From Cephalotus follicularis (taxonomy: Eukaryota > Streptophyta > Magnoliopsida > Oxalidales > Cephalotaceae): DNA of 64,000 nt. Of this stretch, positions 57,922 to 64,000 are shown in pieces. A program made the translations under genes and the position numbers. The notes beneath the pieces were generated by a model. It saw nothing but the letters and a program-made list of their open reading frames with translations. It was not told the DNA's origin and searched no databases. The stretch is from assembly GCA_001972305.1 (NCBI GenBank), contig BDDD01005244.1, forward strand, positions 7,307 to 71,306, read 5' to 3'. The first letter of the stretch is position 1, and every line of letters starts with the position of its first letter.

Positions 57922-60202
57922 TCATCCTTTGGCAAAGGAGCAGTGAAGGGTTCCAAAAATAGGAGGCTGATGAGCAACGAGCTCGTAAGAAGGTGGCAAA
58001 GAATAAGGGTCTGCAGCGGGAATCGAGGATAAGATAACCAGATCCAGGGACCATGTTCTCTGTGCCTCTTCCTCTTCCCGAGCAGGACGAGCTTCGTCTC
58101 TTAGGGCGAGCCCAACTTTCTCTTCCTCCTCCTCGATCCCATCAGGACATAAATAGAAAGTATCAGCAGTCGGGCAGCAGACGATGCCAGTCAAAGGAAC
58201 CTCGGGATGAAGAGATGAAATCCAGTTTCGGCAAGCGTAGAAGCCCTGACGGAAGTACTCAACAGTCTCCTTCAATACTTCCTCATCAAAAGGTGAAGAA
58301 GCTTTACAGTCCTCCACGGAGGCCTCTATAAGTGAACGGAATTCGTCTGAAGAATTGAATTCCTCAAGAGCCTTGCCCACTGCTTTCTTCACCCGAGCTT
58401 TATCCCTGCTCTGGTAACCTTCAAATTTCTCCTCCAGTGCACGGTACGTGTCGCCGACGCGTGCAAGGTCCTTCTCCATTGCTTTCTTCTTAGCAATCTC
58501 CTCCAAAGCCTCCATGACCTGCTTCTTCTCCTCAGAGATGGATTCCTAGGCCCTGAGCACCTCCTCTAGCCAAGTTTTGGCTGAGTCTGCGGTCTTCTTG
58601 AGCTCACCCACCTCACCCCTCAGCTAGTTGTTTTTCTCAAGGATGGCCTCGAAGTTTTCCACCATCAGTTGAGCATCATTTAGAGCCTGCCAGAGAAGAA
58701 CGGGTGTTAGAAGAAAAGCAAAGAATGTGTTCAAAAAGAGATAGAAGAGATCACTTACCCTAATGTTGCTCCGAATGCAACGGTTTATCAGCATCTCATG
58801 GTTCTAGCCCTTCCTAGCATTGAGCTCGGACGGAAGGATGAATAGCCGACTGAGTTCCAAAGGAACCCCATGAGGGTTTAAATTCAAGCTTGAGCTACCC
58901 AAAGCCTCCAGCTCGTCAATCATCTTGTCGATATTGCGAGGAGCGCTTAGCTGAATTTGATCCCGAGAGCTTGTGGAGGGAGTAGCTTTTTGTTTGCCGA
59001 GAGAAGAGCTCTCCGCCTATTTCCCTCCTTTGTGCTTCTTGGCCAGAAGTGTGGGAAGAACCGTGTGGGGACCTTCCTCCGTAGGCAGCTTGCCCGTGTC
59101 AGTCTTCTCCTTGACAGCCGAAGTAGCGGTAGACGTCCTCTCGACCACATCAGTTTTTTCTCTCTGCTTTGATCCCTCGACAGCAACTTGTTTCCTCTTC
59201 TCCTTGCTGACCCTCAGGATGTCGTTCACATTGCGCCGAGGACCAATTGCTGCAAAGATCCACAAAAAAACATAGAATCAAAAGCACAACAAAAAACAGT
59301 AAAGGAATGAAAGAAATACATAGTTTGAAGGTGGAATCTCTCTATTCTGACTGGAATCTCTTCCTCATCATCTAAGCGATAACTCTGGCCTGAGGACATG
59401 CTTAGCCCGACCCGACGGAGGTGATCCTCCCATATGGTATGATTTACCCCCTCGGGCTCCAGAGCGGAGAGTCTCGCCAAGTTTTCCCTCCCGGCTATAG
59501 TCAGAGTTGACCTCTTGTTAAGATATTGAATATCCAACGTGTCCGACCACTGGCAAGGGGTAAATCGGGGAAGTTTCTGATGAGAAAATACCTCCCCTTC
59601 CAACCCTTGACCGACTTGGTGGGCTCCACCAGCAGCTTCTTAGTTAGTCTTGGGCAGGACTTGAAGTAGTATTCACGCTTGCCAGGAGAGACAACCATGA
59701 TGTGGAATTCTTTGAAGAGCTCGACTGTAGCAACCGCCTCGGACTCCAGACACTTCACCAAAAACCCTATGATGAAAGCCCAGGATTGCGGCTGGAACAG
59801 TGAAGGGTGGATCTTGAAATGACTCAGAATCTCAATAGTGAAGGATGGGATTAGGAGCCTTAGACCGTGCTCCAGTGCATCCAGAAATACCACAAAGAGA
59901 CCTGGTCTGCTCTCGGTCACCTCTTTGGGATCACTTGGAAAACTGTATTCCAGGCCTCTCGGGAAGGAGTATTTCTTAGCCAAGTCCTTCACTTTTTCTC
60001 GGCTGAGCACGCTCTCGTCGAAATCGGCCCTAAACACTTGGGCCCCCGCTTCAGTAGAGGAGTTTTCGGGAGCACCCATAGTGGCGGCATCCATCTCCAC
60101 CTCAGCGTCAAGAGGACGCTCGGCTATAGTCACTTCACCTGCCAGACGACTAGCCACATCTGGATAGTTATCTTGTCTGGAGGTTCGTTTGGTCCTGGCC
60201 AT
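57922..60202 (-). pseudogene. G3 antisense accessory gene, probably three exons
   Basis: Exon 1 opens at 60202 (MARTKRTSRQDN) and reads 233 codons before a frameshift near 59550. It carries the PF04195-like core (HGLRLLIPSFTIEIL, HPSLFQPQSWAFIIGF). Exon 2 starts at 59249 after acceptor CTTTGCAG and is Lys-rich. An intron of 72 bp (58758-58687) with donor GTAAGT leads to exon 3, a coiled coil that ends in the same conserved block as G1 (EYFRQGFYACRNWISSLHP) and stops near 57922. Splice positions correspond to those of G1. The product is unknown; Lys-rich plus coiled-coil make-up would suit a nuclear or RNA-associated protein, but this is inference. Confidence 0.7.
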
Positions 60203-60742
60203 TCGAATTTTCTAGAGAGAGAGAGAGAAGATAAAGAAAACCCAGAAAAACCCTAGGAACAGTCGAGCAATTTTTTAAAAGAGATCTAAGCCAGAAGAAA
60301 AGCCTCACCAGAGATTCTTGTGAATGAAGACTCAAAAGAAGACCGAATAGTGAACTGGGGAATATCAAAAAGCTAGAATGAGCAAAAACTTTGGAGATTC
60401 AAGGAAGCGTAAAGAAACTTCTATGGGAAGGTAGCACCTATTTAAAGGGTTATGGATTACTTTCAGACCGTTAGATCTCGGAGAGGTTAAACGATTGAGA
60501 TGAACCCGTTAAGTCAGGCGCTATAAACGAAGAGGTAACAAGTGGCAAGTGAAAAGACGCAAGCGTTATGGACGTTTTCTTTGCCTTCTTAAAGTTGATG
60601 ACGAAAGTGGGCTAAATGATGGAGGCCCAGTAGCCCAAAACAGGCTCGGTTAACATATCAAAGTCCTGCTCAGAATCAAGCCAGGCCACAAATGGTCTTC
60701 CTCCTCTGCCAAACCCAGAAAAAGAAGACCATGAGGGCATAT

Positions 60743-61240
60743 GATATGGAAAAAATCTCACTCTAAAAATACCGCCACGTGTCATCGGGAAAATAAGACA
60801 AATGTCATTCAGAGCTACAGATACGTGGACAGACGTTTATAATCTGAGAAGATAATGCACAATAATGCTCCAGCGCCAAATCAGGGAAATGACGAGATAC
60901 TCGGCATTTCCTTAGGGATACAATAATTATCTCCGCAAGTCAAGCAAGGCAGTTACGATCAGGCGCTATAAATACAAAAAAGCAACACATTACACAGGTC
61001 GACCATTTTTACTCTCTAAAAGAACCTTTATATTGCCTTCACTACCTTTACTGACTCTAGCATCGGAGAGTCCCCGTGAGTAAAACCTCCTGAACCTTCG
61101 ACTAGTTTGTTCTTTTTGTGCAGGAAAGGCAATCAAAACACTCACCAAAATATCATCTCTTGGAGGATTAGTAGCGTTTCCTCTACAAATCAAAATCCTA
61201 CACGTGAGATACTATTGAGGAGTTGATTTCAACATCAACA
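60743..61240 (+). repeat. 3' LTR of G3
   Basis: 498 bp, begins TGATATGG, ends AACATCAACA, preceded by a decayed polypurine tract (AAAAGAAGACCATGAGGGCATA, about 60721-60742, 22 nt of which the core is AGAAGACC..GAGGG). Confidence 0.92.
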
Positions 61241-63429
61241 ATTTCGATGTTTGGTAAATTAATTTTAAGCTTCTTAAAAATTTGAGCGCATCAGTAAAGC
61301 TCAATATTATTTTATTTTTTTACTAAGAATTTTGTATAATGAGAAATGGATTGATGCTCAAATTAACTATTATTGACACTCAATGTTATATATGAGTTAT
61401 TATCGCTCTTCAATTAAATTCAATAATACTATTAGTATCATATGACTATGCACAACATATGATGTTTAACAAGTAGAATAAAGAAAAAAAATTGATACAT
61501 AATTATTATTATTTTTACTTATTGTTAGATCACACATCAGATGTTATAAATGATCATTTATTGTTAATAATATTTATCTAATTAAATATAATGCATGATC
61601 GAAACCCATATCAACCATTTTCTCTTACAAAGTTAAAATCCCTCGTCCAATAAATGTGTTGCTCATATTAATCTCGTTTGATAAAACTTAAAATCCATCA
61701 CAGAAATATGTTAAAAAAAAAAAACGGGGTCCTCAAGCATTTAAAACAGTTAAACCCTGTATTTCCACAAAGTTTCGGAAATGATAGAAGGATATACCTA
61801 GGTAGTGACACTATATATGCCTGCATTTCCAAATATATATATAATATATATGGACGGCGTTAGAGGTTTACATTGTGGAATAGATTAGCATGCTCTCCAA
61901 AAAATTAAAATAAAGAATAGAAATAAGTGAATAAAAAAAGAGATGGGGTCTGACTCTGTTGTCTCTACAAACCTTGGCCGTTGCTTACTTTGATTGGATG
62001 ATCCATTTTGGTGCTTTTGCTCCTTTTTTATTTCTGCATTCTCTCACACTATAAATACCCACTTACAATCCAATTCTAACTCACTCAAGTCAGCTTGCAC
62101 GTTGTTGGACACGTTTTACATATAATGTTGATTGTGGGCATCAATCACATTGGTATATAGGTAACTCTTCTCTTTCTCTTTCTCTTTCTAGTAATAGTCG
62201 CTTTTGACGGGGATCTGCCCCCCTGCTTTCTATTTTTTCTAGCTCATCCCTACTTTTTCACGGTGTTTTTTTTAAAGAATAATATTTGTCCGGTCTGTAC
62301 GACTAACCATCCCGATCATCTTGTTGAGTTAATGATTGGTCTGAGTTTTAAAACATTCAGTTCCATGTATCAAATACAAAGATTAAGTGATGAACATTTA
62401 TTAACAGTCATTATATCATGCATTTGAGATAGACCATCTGAGATTGAGATAGTAGTGTCTCATTCACGTATATAGAGTATGGATATTACATTTTTCTTTT
62501 TCATTCTTACATATGATATGATGTTCATATTTTTTAAAATTATAAGGCGTCCTTTGATATGCTGTATATGTGGAGGATATGTGTAAATATAAATCTATTT
62601 AGTATATCTGTTTATAAAATATTTTGACTATTTAAATTTTTACTTCTCTAAACAAAAACATTTATACAAAAATTTAAAAAAAAAATAAAAACCTTGTCCT
62701 AAAAAGACATTATCCATTTTTCTTTTGGATTTCTTTTGGTCCAACATTCCATCATTGACGCGTTGGGTGAGATAAAGTCATCATCACACAAAAATAACTA
62801 TATATATTATTGCCCGTTAGAAGATTGTCTTTCATATATTTTGTTTGGATGTTTATTATAAAATAGGAAATGGGAGATATAATTTATGTTTGTTTATATA
62901 AGAGAAATTAAAGAAAATAAAGTCTTATTAAGCATATCCTTTTACTTTTATACCTTTATGTATATAGAAACTTAGTCCTTTTATACTAGTTATAAGCAAA
63001 AAAAAAAAAAAATTGAAATATGAAAATCAATTATGTTTATTTTTGTGTATATATGTTACCTTACCTCCCAATTTTGTGTAGACAACAATGCTTAGAAAAC
63101 TGAATCTTTTTGAATTTCTCTTTTTTCTCGCTCGAAAAACCTCCAAATAATATTCAACACTTTCTCATCTCCCATTACTTTTATTTGATATCTTCAACTT
63201 TCTTATGTTTGAAAGTTTAGGTGAGAAAACAAATTAAAAGAATGGAAACGATATTATTTTATTAATTTTTAGTTTGGATGTTAGTCAGTAATTGAAAAGG
63301 AAAACGGATTTATAGAATATGCTTTGCTGAAAGAAAGAAAAGAAAAGATAGAAAATAATATAGTCGTTTTCTACTTACTATTTATATATGATATATGTTT
63401 TGAAAAGTTTCTTTATTGTTTATATATAT
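61241..63429. other. AT-rich intergenic DNA with one promoter-like spot
   Basis: No coding frame is recognised. Around 62050 a neat CTATAAATACCC box is followed by a non-AT-rich 100 bp and then a TTTCTC repeat (62171-62190), resembling a TATA promoter with leader. No following exon could be identified. The rest is AT-rich. Confidence 0.4.
62049..62060 (+). promoter_or_regulatory. TATA-box-like promoter candidate
   Basis: CTATAAATACCC stands in locally less AT-rich DNA, with a pyrimidine-rich leader-like stretch downstream. The transcript it would drive is not identified. Confidence 0.3.
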
Positions 63430-64000
63430 TGTTGATACAAAAATCATTCTCGCAACAGTATCCTATGTGGAGGACTTTAATTTGTTAAGAGAAACGCTCG
63501 AAAAGGAAGCCTAGGAGGAAGACGTCGATCTCTGATTCCTGCACAAAGTAACAAACTGGTGGAAGGTCCAGGAGGTTGTTCTCCCGGGGACACTCCGACG
63601 CTCAAGTTAGACAATGTGCATAGGGTATAAGGTTCTTTGCAATGTAAAAGTGGCTGACTTTTGATTTGTGTTTGATTCTTGTATTTATAGGACCAGTTTG
63701 TAACCGTTTGAGCGTGAAAAGCGGAGATAATAGCTGTCCCCTAGGGAAATGCCGAGCATCTCGGGATTTCCCTTATCTCCACCTGATTTCTCGTAACCTT
63801 CCTTGCTGGTAGCTAACTGTATCTTATCTTCTATATTTGGAAGATATGGATCCCTGAAAAGTAGGCTAACTTCATGGCTTCATTCCATAAATGAGGAGGG
63901 GATCCTCTGCAACAGGTCTGCCGAGGAGGCGAACCGGAGTGATGCTACCGAGGTATTCAGCCCTTTGCTTCAAGGTCTTCAGCGTCTAGAGTTTCTCCAT
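63430..64000 (-). mobile_element. Tat-type LTR in reverse orientation, cut by the window edge
   Basis: It begins TGTTGATACA, the complement of the LTR 3' end, then shows in reverse the hairpin leader (GTCCAGGAGG...CTCCCGGGGAC at about 63567-63592), a TATA box (near 63682) and the CCGAGGA-rich promoter half. It resembles the LTR of G1. Whether it is a solo LTR or belongs to a minus-strand element outside the window cannot be seen. Confidence 0.85.

Larger units (their letters stand above)
50734..61240 (+). mobile_element. Tat-type gypsy element G3, old and degraded
   Basis: Two 498-bp LTRs (50734-51231, 60743-61240), ending AACATCAACA, bound an interior with the same gene order as G1. By eye they differ at roughly 10% of positions, much more than G1 or G2. 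Flanking pentamers are ATTTT and ATTTC, one mismatch, as expected after long decay. The LTR is only half the length of those of G1 and G2, so this is a separate family that shares coding regions. Gag and pol carry many stops. Confidence 0.93.

Overview
The window looks like nuclear DNA of a eudicot plant. It has AT-rich intergenic DNA, GT-AG introns of plant size, three plant-type protein genes and a large load of plant LTR retrotransposons. The species cannot be named from the sequence; a woody rosid-like genome is only a guess.

Host genes. (1) 3988-7437 (+): a 12-exon gene for a 436-residue coiled-coil protein, whose middle exons are near-identical-length, phase-0 units of about three heptads each. 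(2) 9063-11301 (-): a two-coding-exon leucine-rich-repeat receptor-like pseudokinase of the At5g58300/At3g08680 type, with a probable extra leader exon near 12.8 kb. (3) 35552-38952 (-): a five-exon gene for a Ser/Pro/Arg-rich basic protein resembling the Arabidopsis At2g40070/BPP1 microtubule-associated family.

Mobile DNA. Three Ty3/gypsy elements of the Tat type are present, all on the + strand: G1 at 15214-26655 (TSD ATAAC), G2 at 40463-45744 (TSD GGTAT, internally deleted, youngest) and G3 at 50734-61240 (oldest, riddled with stops). G1 and G3 carry gag, protease, RT, RNase H, a second RNase H and integrase. Downstream of these they carry an antisense, apparently spliced accessory gene that ends just before the 3' LTR. 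A Ty1/copia element lies on the minus strand at 26899-33826 (TSD ATTAT). Related Tat-type LTRs occur as a solo LTR at 1204-2032 (TSD GTAGG), a truncated LTR at about 39683-40161, and an LTR running off the right edge from 63430. A MULE-type DNA element with about 220-bp inverted repeats lies at 2175-3519. A heavily decayed LTR-element remnant lies at 47.4-48.56 kb, and a possible SINE sits in the leader intron of the receptor-kinase gene.

How it fits together. The three host genes occupy 4-13 kb and 35.5-39.3 kb. The rest is mostly retrotransposons that landed between genes without interrupting them. The most interesting points are: the heptad-exon array of gene 1; an overlapping upstream ORF and a duplicated splice acceptor in genes 2 and 3 respectively; the intron-bearing antisense gene shared by two diverged Tat elements; a deletion-created LTR-gag-protease reading frame in G2; and an RNA hairpin just downstream of the LTR TATA box that keeps its pairing across diverged LTR families.
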